From positions 3,720,001-3,784,000 of the forward strand of contig JAUDYN010000001.1 in assembly GCA_030407005.1 (NCBI GenBank): a DNA stretch of 64,000 nt. The letters run 5' to 3'. The stretch's first letter is position 1. Each line of letters opens with the position of its first letter. Shown here in pieces: positions 1-11,784 of the stretch. Under the pieces are notes generated by a model, which was not told where the DNA came from, did not search any database, and saw nothing but the letters and a program-made list of their open reading frames with translations. Source of the DNA: Desarmillaria ectypa (Eukaryota; Basidiomycota; Agaricomycetes; Agaricales; Physalacriaceae). The position numbers and the translations under genes were made by a program.

Positions 1-480
1 TAGAATAGATTCCGGCAAGGGTTCGTGAGGAGACCTGAGAGGTCCAGTTTGCGAGGTAAAGGGTCAGTAAGTGCGAAGCAGTTACTGTAGGAAGCAGCTG
101 GTGAGCGCGGAGCTATTATGGGCTGTAGATGAAGACAAGCGCTAGGCGTAGTCTTTGGATTGGTGTCGGAAAGCGCTTGGCGTATCCAACGAGTTGTTCA
201 GCAAGTGCTAGGCGTAACTGATGAGGTTTCTGACAAGCGCTAGGCGTAGTCAGGAAGCGAGGAGATTGGCAAGCGCTAGGCGTAACCGATCAGATGCTTA
301 GTTCACACAATGAAGTGGACTTGAAGATGAGTAGCTTGATTTCTTTCTTTTACAAGGTTACAGACGGTATTTATATACTAAAAGGCTCGAGTCATGAATA
401 TTCTACAATGTTCTATTATATTCTAGTATGAGCAAGAAGAATAGAGAAAGTAAAAGAAAATTATGTGTGAGTCACTGCTA
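1..480. mobile_element. LTR-like retroelement remnant (solo or truncated LTR)
   Basis: No protein-coding signal is seen. The block has an LTR-like layout: five imperfect copies of a 14-bp core (137-284), then a TATA-like stretch (tttatatactaaaag, near 370), then an AT-rich run with repeated ttcta words (390-430). I recall similar LTR-like arrangements in mushroom genomes, but cannot search here. No matching second LTR, primer-binding site or reverse transcriptase is visible in the window, so this is at most a solo LTR or an element cut by the left edge. Strand and borders are not determined. Confidence 0.35.
137..284 (+). repeat. Five-copy interspersed 14-bp repeat array
   Basis: The core AAGCGCTAGGCGTA or a one-base variant starts at 137, 171, 203, 235 and 271, giving a spacing of 32-36 bp. 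Core variants are aagcgcttggcgta (171) and aagtgctaggcgta (203). The core contains the palindrome AGCGCT. DNA between cores is not conserved, which fits selection on the core, or an old tandem repeat whose spacers have drifted. A related single word occurs near 9235 (aagcgctacgcgta). Confidence 0.7.
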
Positions 481-599
481 GGACCGAGAAGGCCGAGTGT
501 AGGCATGCGTTGACTCATGCACCGAGTTTACAGATACTCAAGATCCATGACACAGGCTGAGGAGGTCGATTTGGTAAATCCGAAGGCATACCTAGGCAC

Positions 600-1898
600 T
601 TTTTGCTAGTCGCTGTTTGTGGCCAACGTCAACATGTTCAAAGCAAGTTATCCTAACAAGCGGCCGTATCGATCTTATTTCATTCTTCGAAATTCGACGA
701 GTCCGATACTCTGGTTTCACCGGCAGTAGAAGTCAGGTCAATCGCGGAATTGACACACCGGACCCTCATAACGCAACCTTCAGTGCCTGTTGTAGTTATG
801 CTGGCCAAGCTTGACCATAATATATCAATAGCGAACCTCTTACCCTGAATCCCCTTCCTCCCAGGACGAAGGAATCACCGAGAGTAAATGGACCCCTCCA
901 TTATACCTTCGATGCAGCATTTTTGTAATCCCGTCTGCATTACCTACATTTGTTAGGTGCCATACTGATACTTAACGGAACGCCAGACCTATTAAAGTTG
1001 ACATCGACCTGGAATATACCATTGATAGACCGGCGGTTTCCACAGGAATACAACTGACTCAAGTAGACGTTACATATATCTAAAGAAGAGCAGAACAACG
1101 AGAGATAAAGACATAACCCTTCGACTGTAAGGTGTAAGGCCAGGTGGTTTATAGAGCAGACATACCAAGATGGACGAGCACATAATGATTATCGCCATCA
1201 TGCTCTATTTTGAAGGAGCACTATCACTTTTTCGTAGTCTGTGACATGGATACAGAGCCCACTGCCAGGTTCAATCTTCTCAAAATATAACGGCAAACGA
1301 TATTGCATTGACACATTGGAGTATAAGTACAAGAAAAAAAGAAGCAAGAAACAATGGACGCTGTTCATGCCGGATTCAACATGTCTTGAAAAAGCGCAAG
1401 AGAAGTCATGTGAACTGTCCTTGATGATGGTTCCAATTCTCCCAATAGTACAATCACTGTAAACAACATCGACCTGCCAATGCTTTGACTCAAGCGTGCT
1501 CGTGCCGTATAAAAAGTATTTGCGATTCCTTGAAAAAAGAACAGTCCTTATGTACAACAACATCGTAGCGCTGATATGGAATGGATTATTAGATACGCCT
1601 CTGGAATAGCGGTAATTCGTCTTACCTGGAGAAAAATGCATCATCCAGTAAGATGGAACTTTGAAAGGGTCCACCGTAGTATCGTAATGAGCGATAGACT
1701 TGATACGGAACAGAAGCGAGAATGAAGCAGTACAGAGCTTGCAAGATCAAAAACGGGAAGTAACAAGACTTCGTCGGGCAGAGTGAAAATCAACGAAGTA
1801 GCTTAGGCGAGGAAAACCTAGAGCTCTTTTCTAGTCGAGACCGTTTAGCATCCTTCGTTAGGCAGGAACCAGAGGATCTGTAAATTTTCAATACTGAT
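600..1898. other. No recognisable gene
   Basis: A reverse-strand open frame of about 158 codons (1198-1674) lacks an ATG and matches no family I know. The rest is broken in all frames. I see no RNA gene or clear repeat here. Confidence 0.4.
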
Positions 1899-2519
1899 TT
1901 AATGACCATCATAAGTAAGAGCGTACCTCTTCGTCCCAGAAGCCTTTGTCTTCGTCTCCTTGAGTTTCTGATATTTCGACTTGTAGCGCTCGAGTTCCTC
2001 AGTTTTCTCCTCCAGACGTTTGTTTTGTTCTTTCACGACACGTTTCTTTTCCTTTTTTAGTTGATGAACCTGGGCCTCTAGAGCCTGAGCCTTTTCCTTC
2101 AATTTACGCATATCTTCGACGTCGATGTAAACGCGGCGAATGCCCGGCGTAATGTATCGGTGGAAGGGCAAAGCCAGACTCTGCAGCTGAAATTGTGATT
2201 TCAGCCTGTCTTCAGGCGCTAAGGTAGCAAAGATCTTACCGATGGAGCTACTAGAGCATTGCCCGTGACCATGAGACGCGATGGACAGCCAGAGGTACTG
2301 ACCTATGTGAAACGATTTCCTGCATGTCGGACAAAGAGCCGTGAATCCATCCATCGTTGTTTTCGAAATATGGTTTGATAGGCATCGAGAGCAATAGACG
2401 TGTCCTGGGGAGTACGATAAGAGCGTGGAGAGCTGTCACTGCCCTTGAGCCCACACACCGCAGGGTAGGCTGACGGGATCTTGGTATTCAAACAGGCAAA
2501 TCGCACATTCGCAGGCCAT
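1899..2519 (-). CDS. RING-type zinc-finger protein with coiled coil
   Basis: Exons 2519..2459, 2404..2303 and 2218..1899 join to 483 nt (160 aa). Introns are 54 and 84 bp. The first splice completes the RING: CAICL at the start, LPCGHVYCSRCLSNH across the junction, then CPTC, giving a C3HC4 (RING-HC) finger in residues ~4-52. A charged heptad-like coiled coil rich in Lys and Glu follows (~95-150). RING-HC fingers usually bind an E2 enzyme and act as E3 ubiquitin ligases; the substrate is unknown. The start at MACEC is chosen because the finger follows at once, but an upstream exon is possible because the open frame extends 5'. The second intron removes a readable stretch and is less certain than the first. 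Confidence 0.75.
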
Positions 2520-3576
2520 AGATCCAGCGTTGAGATCTGAGACTCGGAGCAGGTAGGTACAAGAGATGGTCGTGGTTGTACAAGGACAAGGTGGACATCG
2601 GTAGAGACGTTCCGAAGAGCCATTGTCAAACAAAGCAAGCAAAATCAATAAATAAATAAATTGTGTGAGCACCATAAACTAAATTCTCGGAGATGTATGC
2701 GTCGCGCAAGCAAACATTGTGCCACCTGGATGCCTTCACGTCTTTACCACACGCCGTGGTACTCATGAACACCCATGAATCATTGTTTTCGTATCTTTAC
2801 GCTTTATGCTCAATTTCTGTTAAAAATAAAAATAAAAATAAACACCCGCCTTGTCCGGCAGCGTGAGACAAGGTCGGAACATCTGCACTATAGATCGTGC
2901 ATATTTTGAATCGTGGGTTGGATTCAGATTGCTATAGATTTCATAGACATGTACACGGTTCATCATTGCCGCTCATTCTCATACCGCGACCGTGATGCTA
3001 CTTCTCAAGACAATCTCAAGAGTGGAGCGAATACATGAGACCTTTGACTATCCATGCAAGTTCTTCCAGGTATACATCCCTGATTTACATTAAGCGACAC
3101 ATATTAGTCTTTGTAAAGTCTGCGGACTGCGTTTGCGTTGACTGAAGGCCATGCCGAGCACCCAAAATCGAAGTCACTGTAATTAGGTATTAACCAGATC
3201 ACCCTCGTACTCATAGACCTACAGCGAGATTGCGTACAACCTAGACATGCCGTTGGTATAAGGCAAATACAAGATGCTAGTAGTGACCCCATATTGCGTC
3301 AGGCATTCCCATGCAAGCCGCATACGATGATGGGGGTGAACCGAGCTACCGACTCCGATAAAACCATAGACATATTCAAGGTCTACATCTGCTGGTGTTG
3401 AAGCTGGATTTTTGAACAATAGTTCCTCGTCGAAAGGAGTGGTGCTGTACCTATCGCCAGACAGGGTACTACTTTTCAGTTGCCGTATCAGGCCGACAGG
3501 CGCTGGGGCTTGTTCGAAAGGTCTATTTCAGTGGTGCAAGCAATTGGACACGATGGAATTGTGCAGGCATGAAACC
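2520..3576. other. Intergenic; A-rich microsatellite, otherwise unassigned
   Basis: An A-rich simple repeat (aaaaataaaaataaaaataa) lies near 2822-2842. On the reverse strand near 3360-3412 a short frame reads DVDLEYVYGF, which resembles the HELP motif of EML-type WD40 proteins, but no further similarity follows. Nothing else is recognised. Confidence 0.35.
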
Positions 3577-5111
3577 CTAGTTGCCTGCTTTCCACCAATC
3601 ATTCATAACTGCATCTGCATCATACCCATACTGAAGATCGTGATCCTGGCCGTCTTCCATCTAGAACGTTGTCTTATCAGTCCAGTAGCCATCCGCAGTG
3701 TCGGTAGCACGAAGACGTCTGATACTCTCGTATGCCTTTAAGAGAGATGTAATTTGATCTTTGTCTGTGATATGGACGAACAGGTTACCGAGCACGGTAG
3801 CGTCATCGATCTGAGAGATCAGAAGGAGTAATTAGCTAGCTTCGATTGCAGAGAAAATAAAAGAACATATGGCTACTGAGGCGGCTTGCGCTCGGCAAGG
3901 CTACAGGGATGCTTTATAACTAGACTGGAAACATATTACCGAAACACCTACCAACATGGGGTGACAAGCATCCCCGATTAAGACGATGCGTCCGTTCTTA
4001 TGCACCCAATATAGCAGCGGGGTTTCGAGACCATTGAGCGAGCTTACGATCGAAGACGTGGCAAGGCTCAATAATTTACCAACCCTTAGTTAGAGAAACC
4101 AACCAACTGTATAGGGAAGTTTACCGAGGCTCCCAACCAGTAATCTCCCTCTTCATTTGTTCGATATCTCCACACTGAGTCCATAAGGCCATGAGTCTTC
4201 GGTGTCGTCTTCCTGTAGTATGGCGAAATTATATTGACTTCTTCCCTAAGACCCGTTTGTCAGCATTGGACTTCGTCTTGTAAAGCTATGGACAGAACGC
4301 ACTACACCATATCCTACTACGTGCTTATAGGGTCCTAACCATACATTGATTTGCGGTTTTTCGGCCAAAGCGCGGAGGTCTGGATCAGGAAGCATCTGAG
4401 CAATATCGACGGTAGCACGCAACGCAGCCTGACCGCTCGATACAGAGCGAACTGGCGCTTCTGCCACAATATTACGGGTGATACTGTGAATGCCATCGAC
4501 ACCGATGATAAGATCAGCTTTAAGGACTTCGCCCGTGTGTAGAGTAACAGAAACGGTGGCAGGTTCGACTAGAGTTACTTTGCTACTGAGTCTGCCTTTC
4601 GCCAGCGGACGTGTGGTGTCGTGGAGTATGTCGACCAAATCGCATCTCTGTAACGACGGTCAGGCTGGGATATTACTGGAGGAACATACGTACGTGTAGG
4701 CAATAATACGGAGCACCGTGAGCTTCTGCTATGTCAGATCCATAGGGCACAAAGCCCAAGACGCTGCCGTCGTCGTCTGGTGTATATTACTACTAAGTAG
4801 AGATGGGCACACTGGAGATCACGTGGTACACTGGAACACAGATGTCTTCGGGAAGGACAGCAAATTCGTCTAACGAAGATTTAAAACCCTATCGAATGAG
4901 TAGGCGATATGTGTCTATATTAGGAGATCATTCCATTCTTTTCCTTCGTGCAGAATCGAGATGGGCTTACTGGGAGCAATTTGGATGCCTGCATCAATCT
5001 CTCGGAGTTCAGATTGGCTCTCTAGGACGGTGGCGGTATGACCTGCCTTTGCCAGGCAAGTGGCAGCGGAAAGGCCCAAGACTCCTGCACTGATAATAAT
5101 GATCTTGAGTA
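3577..5111 (-). pseudogene. Decayed FAD-dependent monooxygenase (salicylate-hydroxylase type)
   Basis: Reverse-strand fragments follow the family in order: a Rossmann start (ISAGVLGLSAAT, ~5092-5050), VLGFVPYGSDIAEAHGAPYY (~4770-4710), DLVDILHD leading to ADLIIGVDG (~4649-4490), NGRIVLIGDACHPML (~4010-3966, the second FAD-binding GD motif), an RAQAASVA piece (~3880) and DDATVLGNLF (~3800). The likely C-terminus is YGYDADAVMNDWW with a stop at 3577-3579. These enzymes hydroxylate aromatic or related substrates using NAD(P)H and O2. Lesions: the first Gly of GxGxxG is Ser; the frame shifts near 4170-4180 between DSWPYG and GDIEQMKREITGWEPR; splice phases fail near 3865; and a stop precedes the last segment. 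A fast-evolving but expressed gene is possible, but decay fits better. Confidence 0.7.
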
Positions 5112-6211
5112 GATAAGGTTAAGTCCTGCCGTTGTACATGTGCCTAAGGTCCGAAGCCAAAAGTGAGGAAAGCATGATAGAGTTGATGCTAACGACTAAC
5201 CATGTTGTTCGTTATTGTGTGTAGTCGAAGAGGGGGATTGCACCTTTTGTGCTCCATTTACTGGCGAAAGACTCGCGGTGATAAAGGCTCTAGCCGGATA
5301 TTCGGATTAATGAAGTAAGGTGTGCAACTAGGCAGAAAGTAAGTATCGTTTAGTCAAGGGTCCATTTCTTGATCCCCGAAGTGATATGGACTTTCTGGGA
5401 TCCAGGACCTTGTGTTAGAGATCATTGTGCTGGCCAACTGCTTAGCGCGAGACAAATTCGAATCACGAGAGATACATTATTCTGAAACACATTCCGCTGT
5501 TTATCTTTTCAGACAACAAAGATATTTCGTTCTGAGAGGATAGTTAGAACGAGATTTGCCATAGCCGACGCAAATTACCCACATTTTCAACGTGCGAATT
5601 GACATATTTTCGGCGCAACGAGTTCAATGTCCGAGGACATTGAAAGGCCAAAAGTGTTGAAGTTGAAGCAAGTGCCCCCGAAGCCCCGGCAGTACAGAAG
5701 CAAAGGCAAAAGTTTAGACCACCAACAAGTAAGACAGATGCTCTGGAATCCAGGTAAAGACTAAACAACAGGTTGACTCTTCAATCGAGTCTCGCGCGCT
5801 GATCAGAGTGAGAAGGTTCGGGTTTCGCGCTTGCAGCATGGAACAAGAACTTGAACAAAATTTAAAGGGAAGAAACGCTAAGCATCGCTTAGTAAAGTTC
5901 TTGATTTATCTTGGCAATGAATGGTTTCACAGTATGGCGGAGAGGCATGTATAGGTTGTTGTGTTGTCGCAGTTCGTCGCAGTATCGGTAGGACCTGTTT
6001 TGGGCAACCTGCCATGTTTAGTCCGCAACTAATCCATTCATGGCAAGGATCAGTGCAAATAAAGACGTTGAATATTGTATCCGGAATTCGTAGCTAAAAT
6101 GGTGGGATCTCCTGTCTGAACCTTGGGGTAATCCAGCACATTCACCCAAACTACTTCCACCACCAGGGACACGCGTCGACACCCATCCCTTGTTTGCTTC
6201 TCGACGTGCCA
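5112..6211. other. Intergenic, no gene recognised
   Basis: Stops are frequent in all frames. This stretch may hold a first exon of the decayed monooxygenase on the reverse strand and the promoter of the acyltransferase on the forward strand. No clear motif is seen. Confidence 0.4.
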
Positions 6212-8517
6212 ATGTCATCGAGTGAATATTTTCTCCTTCACAAAGCTATACGATACGTTGTGGGCGTCGCCGCAGCCTCGTTTTTCACCGAAATACGGGT
6301 CATCGGAGAGGAGAATGTGCCTAAAGATGGTCCTATCATCGTGTTAGTCGGTCATCCTATCTTCATTGATAACTTTGCCGACAATGAACAGTGCTGCGAC
6401 TCACCATAATATGATACTAGACCCTATCGTTCTCTGTACGTTGACTTTCCCCCTGCAGTTTCTCCTTGTTAAGGAGGACTACAGCGACAAGTTTTCCTTC
6501 CAAGCGGATATTGCATTATTGGAGCAAAGGTGCATTTTTCCACTCCTATTGATGCATGACCATTGACTTGACCACAGCGAGCCTTTACGCCAACCCCGTC
6601 GTACGATACATCCTCCTCTCAACCGGAAACATCCCTGTCGACCGCAAGTCCAAGGATCGTCAAGTCTTGTTCAAAGGAACCTTTGAGGCGCTGGCCAAGG
6701 GTGGTGCCGTAGCACTGTTTCCTGAAGGAACTAGTTACACGGAGCCACGGATCATGCAGGTCAAGGACGGTGCAGCATGGGCAGCTTTGGAATACACAAA
6801 ATGGCTGAAGGAGAACCCAGAAAAAGCACCCTCCAGCGATGTGAAAATCATACCTGCAGCGATCGTGTACACGAACAAGTCCAAATATCGGAGTAACGTG
6901 CGTGTCTTAGTCGGTCATGTTACCGTCCGGAGTTGACATGTAGGCATTTTCACAGGTTATCGTTGAGTAAGTCTCATACTTAGTTTTTCGATTCGTTTCA
7001 TAAGCGCTGTTATAGGTTTGGGCGACCAATCTTAATGGACGCGTACCTCAGGCAATTCAATGACCCGACAGAGGGTGAGCCTCGCTTGGCTGCGAAATCT
7101 CTGACGAGGGCGCTTCAGAATGAGCTGATTGAATCCACCATCAATGCACCCGATTGGTAAACTCCACGCACCATACTCATGTCATCTTGCAACTGAAATG
7201 TCAAAAGGGACACACTGTATACTGCCCGCATGGCGCGCGATTTAATGTGGGCCGACGAAAAATCCATCAACATGGATGAGTTTGTGACCATATCTCAGAC
7301 GTGCGTGATATTACCCTTATCTCGTGTTTTAGCTAACGCTGCGATAGGCTTGTCGACCTGTTTTCGACTACAGGTGCTACTGCCAATTTCATGTCAGCGA
7401 AACGAAACTTGCTTGAATACTATTCATTACTACAATCGGCTAATCTCACCAATTCTGTCCTCTCGCGTATACCACTGCCTCGCTCATTAGACCCCAGCGT
7501 GCCTACGCCTCTCCCCAGTCGCCTCATCACCCTCCTCATACTCTTACGTGATACATTAGCTTGCCTTGCGCGTCTACCATTTTTCCTTTTCCCCGTTGTT
7601 GTTCATTTACCTGTGTATGTCATGGGCAGGCTTGGGGCACGTCTGGTCGAGGATGAGGAAGAGACCCAAGCCCAAAACAAGATTGTGTTCGGCTTACTTT
7701 CCATGATGATGGTATACCCCGCAGCATTTCTCTTCTTGTGGGCCTTCCTTTGGTATTCTTCTGCAGGGGCATTGGCTGCTGCTGTTATTGTGTATCTTTT
7801 CGCGCGTTATCATAACACGTTAATTGATGGTATGCGCTGCTGCTCCATTAAAACAATACTCGTGCTAACAGGAATTCTGCAGATAACTACGAACAGTATG
7901 TATTTTTGTTGACGTTAAGAATGCTGATTCTGATCTTTCCCAGCGCGAAACGGCTATACGCAGCATGGCGCGCCCTCATCGGCGTCTGGGCCCCAAAGGG
8001 CATGGATCTCTCCCTCGCTGCCCTATCCCAGTACACCACACCCGTCCTTCCGAAGGAGAATCCTTGGATAGATAGACCAAACAGCTCCACCCCTGAACCT
8101 TCCACTACGCCCACCACACCAGGTGACGTGCCGACGGCGCTGCCCGGTCCAGCTGACCTCCTCACAGCAAACGAACCGCCTGTCAGATCGCGCAGGAAGC
8201 GTCGCCCTCCTACCCGGAGGATCATGCGGCATGTCCTGCGTGCGCGGGTAGAGGCTATGAAAGCACTTGCTGTGTTCTTTGATCAGCTGGAGCATGCGGG
8301 GACGGGGAAGAAAGTGAAGGCGAGCAGACATTTAGCAAGTATATATGGGTTTCAGGAAGGCGGGGAAGGATGGAGAAGCGCTGCTGAAGTTGTAAGATTT
8401 TTGAGAGCCAAAGGGGCGAAGATTCCGTCGGTGTCGTATGTTCCGACGGAGGAGGACTGGATAGCGTTGAGTAGCGATGGAGAAGGAGCCAGCACGCCTG
8501 TTGAGGAAGACGTGTGA
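6212..8517 (+). CDS. Glycerol-3-phosphate / dihydroxyacetone-phosphate acyltransferase (Sct1/Gpt2 family)
   Basis: Transfers an acyl chain to position 1 of glycerol-3-phosphate or dihydroxyacetone phosphate, the first step of glycerolipid synthesis, in the ER membrane. Exons: 6212-6342, 6392-6435, 6485-6529, 6578-6897, 6956-6966, 7016-7156, 7208-7300, 7348-7829, 7883-7895, 7944-8517. They sum to 1854 nt (617 aa), with nine introns of 47-58 bp. The acyltransferase motifs appear in order: HHNMILDP (HX4D, assembled across intron 1), GNIPVDR, FPEGTSYTEP and IIPAAIVY. Hydrophobic segments around residues 340-430 fit the family's membrane anchors. The C-terminal ~190 residues include a Pro/Ser/Thr-rich linker and an Arg-rich stretch (RSRRKRR). 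The ATG at 6212 leads straight into a conserved-looking N-terminus. Two exons are only 11 and 13 nt long. Confidence 0.93.
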
Positions 8518-9957
8518 TCCTGGATGCAATTTGGTTTCCTTACTTCATATATATTGGGTTTTGATTTCACGGTTGTAATTTGGCAGTTTTTGCTTGCAAT
8601 TTTTCATGTTATAATGCCATTGACCAAGCCCAGTGTCGAAAGCAGAGAAATACCAAGTTCCGCAGTAAATGTAGCAGTTATTCGAGGCCCATGAGAGATG
8701 GCGAGAGCGAACAGAGTACGTTTGAGCGCCTGGGCCATCCCGGAGTGCCAACACCATCAGCAGATTTGTCACCATTTTGTGACGAATCCAGCCATTGTGA
8801 TCTCTTTCATGGACCAGATAGCAAAAATATTTTGAAACTCAAGCCATCGTTGCCGGTCCAGTCTGCCCAGTCTGCGCTTCGCCGTCACTGACACCGCCAT
8901 CCATTACTATTTCCGATTCTTCAGGGAGCGTCATCAGGGGTGGTTGGATTCTTGAAGATTGAATGAGCTGGATGGACTGGTGGTGAGTAGCGTGATACCT
9001 TCCTTGCCAGGGGATCTTCCTCCAAGGTACCCATGACATTTTCCAGCGAACCACGATGACCTTGCGTTCACCCCCCAATCATAATCATCGAAGACGGGTC
9101 GACTGGAGTCTTCGTTGCGACATCTAGGAATCCAGACCGTCGGGATGGAATCAATGTATCCGAGTCGCTCTGTCCGCAAGAAAGGTAAATTTCTCAATCA
9201 TTCATAGGGTAACGAGATGATTGTTACTATGCCCAGGAAGCGCTACGCGTAGTGGTGAGCGAGAACATGCATATCATCTTAAGACGCATCACCTAGAGGC
9301 ATATACCTGTGCTAGGTGAGAGGACATTTTCTTCATCAATACCGACCGATGACCATACCTTGGCTTGATTGATACAAATCTCATCTAGAAACGACGTCGA
9401 CTTGTCGATAATGTCGTGGAGAATGGACAAAAGCTTGAAGCATGAAGGAGCGCAAGACCGAAGAAAAACGTCAACATTTCAAGCAACAACGAACGGGCCT
9501 ATGATATGGAGGCACGCCCAGGAATACCTCCTCCCTTCCTCTCGCGACTCATAATGTGCTAGCCATCATCCCCATAATGCTTGAGATAAGAGATTGGGGG
9601 TGGTTGCTGTCCCATCCTTGCTCACCTTTGCGTTCTTCCGATTGCGCTTGGGTGTTCTATTAGACCTGGTTGTCGAAAGGTTGATCTTGGGGCGACTACA
9701 ACTCTGGCGCGTCTCATCATACCACAATCACATCGCTCAGGACGGCGGCCTGCATAGAGCCAGACTCAGGGTGGCGACCAGCGACCTCACTGGTATCTGC
9801 ATTCCACTCCTACGGCGCTGCCGGTTGTGTCGTGACTGTTTGTTAGGTGGACTCGGCAATAAGGACCTAATCAGGATGGCCGGCCAAGCCGCCCCACCAA
9901 GGCTAACATCACGGGTGGAAGACGCAGCGTCGTCCTCTTCCTTTCATCACCGGCGCG
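8518..9957. other. Intergenic, no gene recognised
   Basis: Several open frames of 60-150 codons exist on both strands but none has a recognisable domain or convincing splice structure. One copy of a word related to the left-edge repeat array lies near 9235. The last few hundred bases are presumably the promoter of the aldo/keto reductase. Confidence 0.35.
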
Positions 9958-11784
9958 ATGTCCTCGCCCGCAAGCACAAACATGACCTACGGTTCGTCCC
10001 CAGAAAAGTGTACAGCCCAGGACTAACAGGATGGCTCTAGTCACCCTCGGTTCTTCGGGTCTGAAGGTGTCCAAAATTATCCTCGGTTGCGCCGTATACG
10101 GGAGTCCGGATTGGTTCAACTGGGTCCAGAATGAAGAAGAGAGCATTAAGCAAATCAAAGCAGCGTACGTACCTATTCCCTTCTCTCTTGGATCTCTATC
10201 TGATGCCTTCCAAGCTACGACGCCGGAATCAACACTTTCGACACCGCCAATGCACGCATTACTTTGGCCTCCGTCTATCTGCGAGCTGACCATCACTAGG
10301 TCTACTCAAATGGACAATCCGAAATCGTCTTGGGAAGGGCCATCAAGCAGGAAAATTTACCACGAGACGAGATCGTGGTAATGACAAAGGTCCGTCTGTG
10401 CTCTCCGGAGAACGAGCTGGATTTATATCCGTTGTAGGTATTCCATCCTGTTAGTCGCGACATGGACGAGCGCCTCGATGGGAAAGCAACAGAATATGCT
10501 GATTCCCACCGATACGTGAACCAGTACGGCCTCAGCCGAAAGGTTTTTTTACTCGCCATTGTTCCCTGCTAACCACGATATGCTCATTGACTCGAACGCC
10601 CAGCATATCTTCGACTCTATCAAGAAGAGCCTGGAGCGTCTAGAACTGGACTACATCGACGTCCTGCATTGTCAGGAGTATGATACGAGAACACCTATCC
10701 ATGAGACGGTAAGAGCATTTTGCAAGGCTAGAGACGTCGTGACGACCGACTCGAAGGGGGACAGCTGATCTGACGTCACCGCCGTGACCGAGCAAGCCCT
10801 CCGGGTATTAAGTACCTTCTTTGGTCGCCCTCTAGTCGTCTCTTCTGTCAGTGCCTATTTTCGAATGACTTACATTTATTCGGTAGATGAAGGCTTTGCA
10901 CGATGTGGTGCAAGCAGGTTGGGTTCGATATGTCGGGATGTCAAACTGTCGTGCCTGGCAATGTGAGCTGTTTGTCCTTATCAGAGTAATATCGCCCCTC
11001 ATAAACATTGTATGTAGTCCATGTTATGCAAAGTGGGTTACCTATCCATGAGAACACAAGATTGACGCTCACAAGTTGTACTAGACTATGCGGTCGTCAA
11101 TAACCTTACGCCGTTCATCTCGATGCAGAATGATTACAATCTGCTGTATCGCGAAGACGAACACGAGATGATGCCTACTCTAAAAGTTCGTATTTCAATG
11201 GGATATGCGGCCCTTTGTTTGATGGTTTATTACAGTATTTTGGTGTTGGGTCTATTCCCTGGACTTCACTTGCCCGTGGGGCGATGGTCATGACACTTGA
11301 CCAGCAACTCGCGCTGCCTGATGATGACAGGTTCGTGTTGTTTCCTTTCTCTTCCCTCACTTACTGTCGATACAGAATCGTAGGAGGACGTAAAGACTGG
11401 CACAATATGATCATTACCAGGTAACGCGACGATAAAGTCAGCTATTCCAAGTTACACTGACATAGTGCGCAAAGGGTCGAAGAGATAGCCCTCCAACGGA
11501 ATGTCACCATGTCGCAGGTGGCCATCGCGTGGTCTATGAGTCGAGAATGTAGGCGACAAGGAATATGATATTCATTCTCTTATATCCCTTAGGTGTTTCT
11601 GCCCTGGTTATCAATGCGCCTGCGACTGGGCGACTTTTGGATGCTCTTGGTGCGATGCATTTTTTCGATTTTTGTCTTCTACGTCTGAAACACATCTTTT
11701 GTAGGTGGTATAGATGTAGTACTGACCCCAGCAGAGATCCAGTACCTGGAAGAGCCGTATATCCCTCAGATGCTTCGGCATTAA
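9958..11784 (+). CDS. Aldo/keto reductase, aryl-alcohol dehydrogenase type, with altered catalytic His
   Basis: NADPH-dependent aldo/keto reductases of this fungal group reduce aromatic aldehydes. Exons: 9958-9991, 10041-10164, 10215-10251, 10300-10389, 10438-10542, 10604-10708, 10887-10962, 11018-11032, 11085-11185, 11236-11330, 11376-11420, 11475-11548, 11593-11649, 11705-11784. Total 1038 nt, 345 aa, 13 introns. The ATG at 9958 is preferred over 10031 because a 49-bp intron joins MSSPASTNMTY to VTLGSSGLKVSK, the expected family start. Visible motifs: FDTANVYSNGQSE (catalytic Asp and Tyr), EIVVMTK (Lys), WVRYVGMSN, ISMQNDYNLL, IPWTSLARG. The usual catalytic His (CHRFD-type) reads CQEYD here. 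Intron 3 starts with GC at 10252. The 178-bp intron 6 is unusually long for this window. A broken paralogue lies at 18033-19825. Substrate unknown. Confidence 0.9.

Noticed and set aside
1198..1674. 158-codon reverse-strand open frame
   Set aside because: No ATG at its start, no domain and no convincing splice sites.
3100..3420. Possible EML-type WD40 (HELP motif) gene fragment on the reverse strand
   Set aside because: Only about ten residues (DVDLEYVYGF) resemble the motif; the following sequence does not match the family in any frame.
10031..10040. ATG at 10031 as the start of the aldo/keto reductase
   Set aside because: It lies within a 49-bp intron whose removal joins an upstream exon giving the expected family N-terminus.
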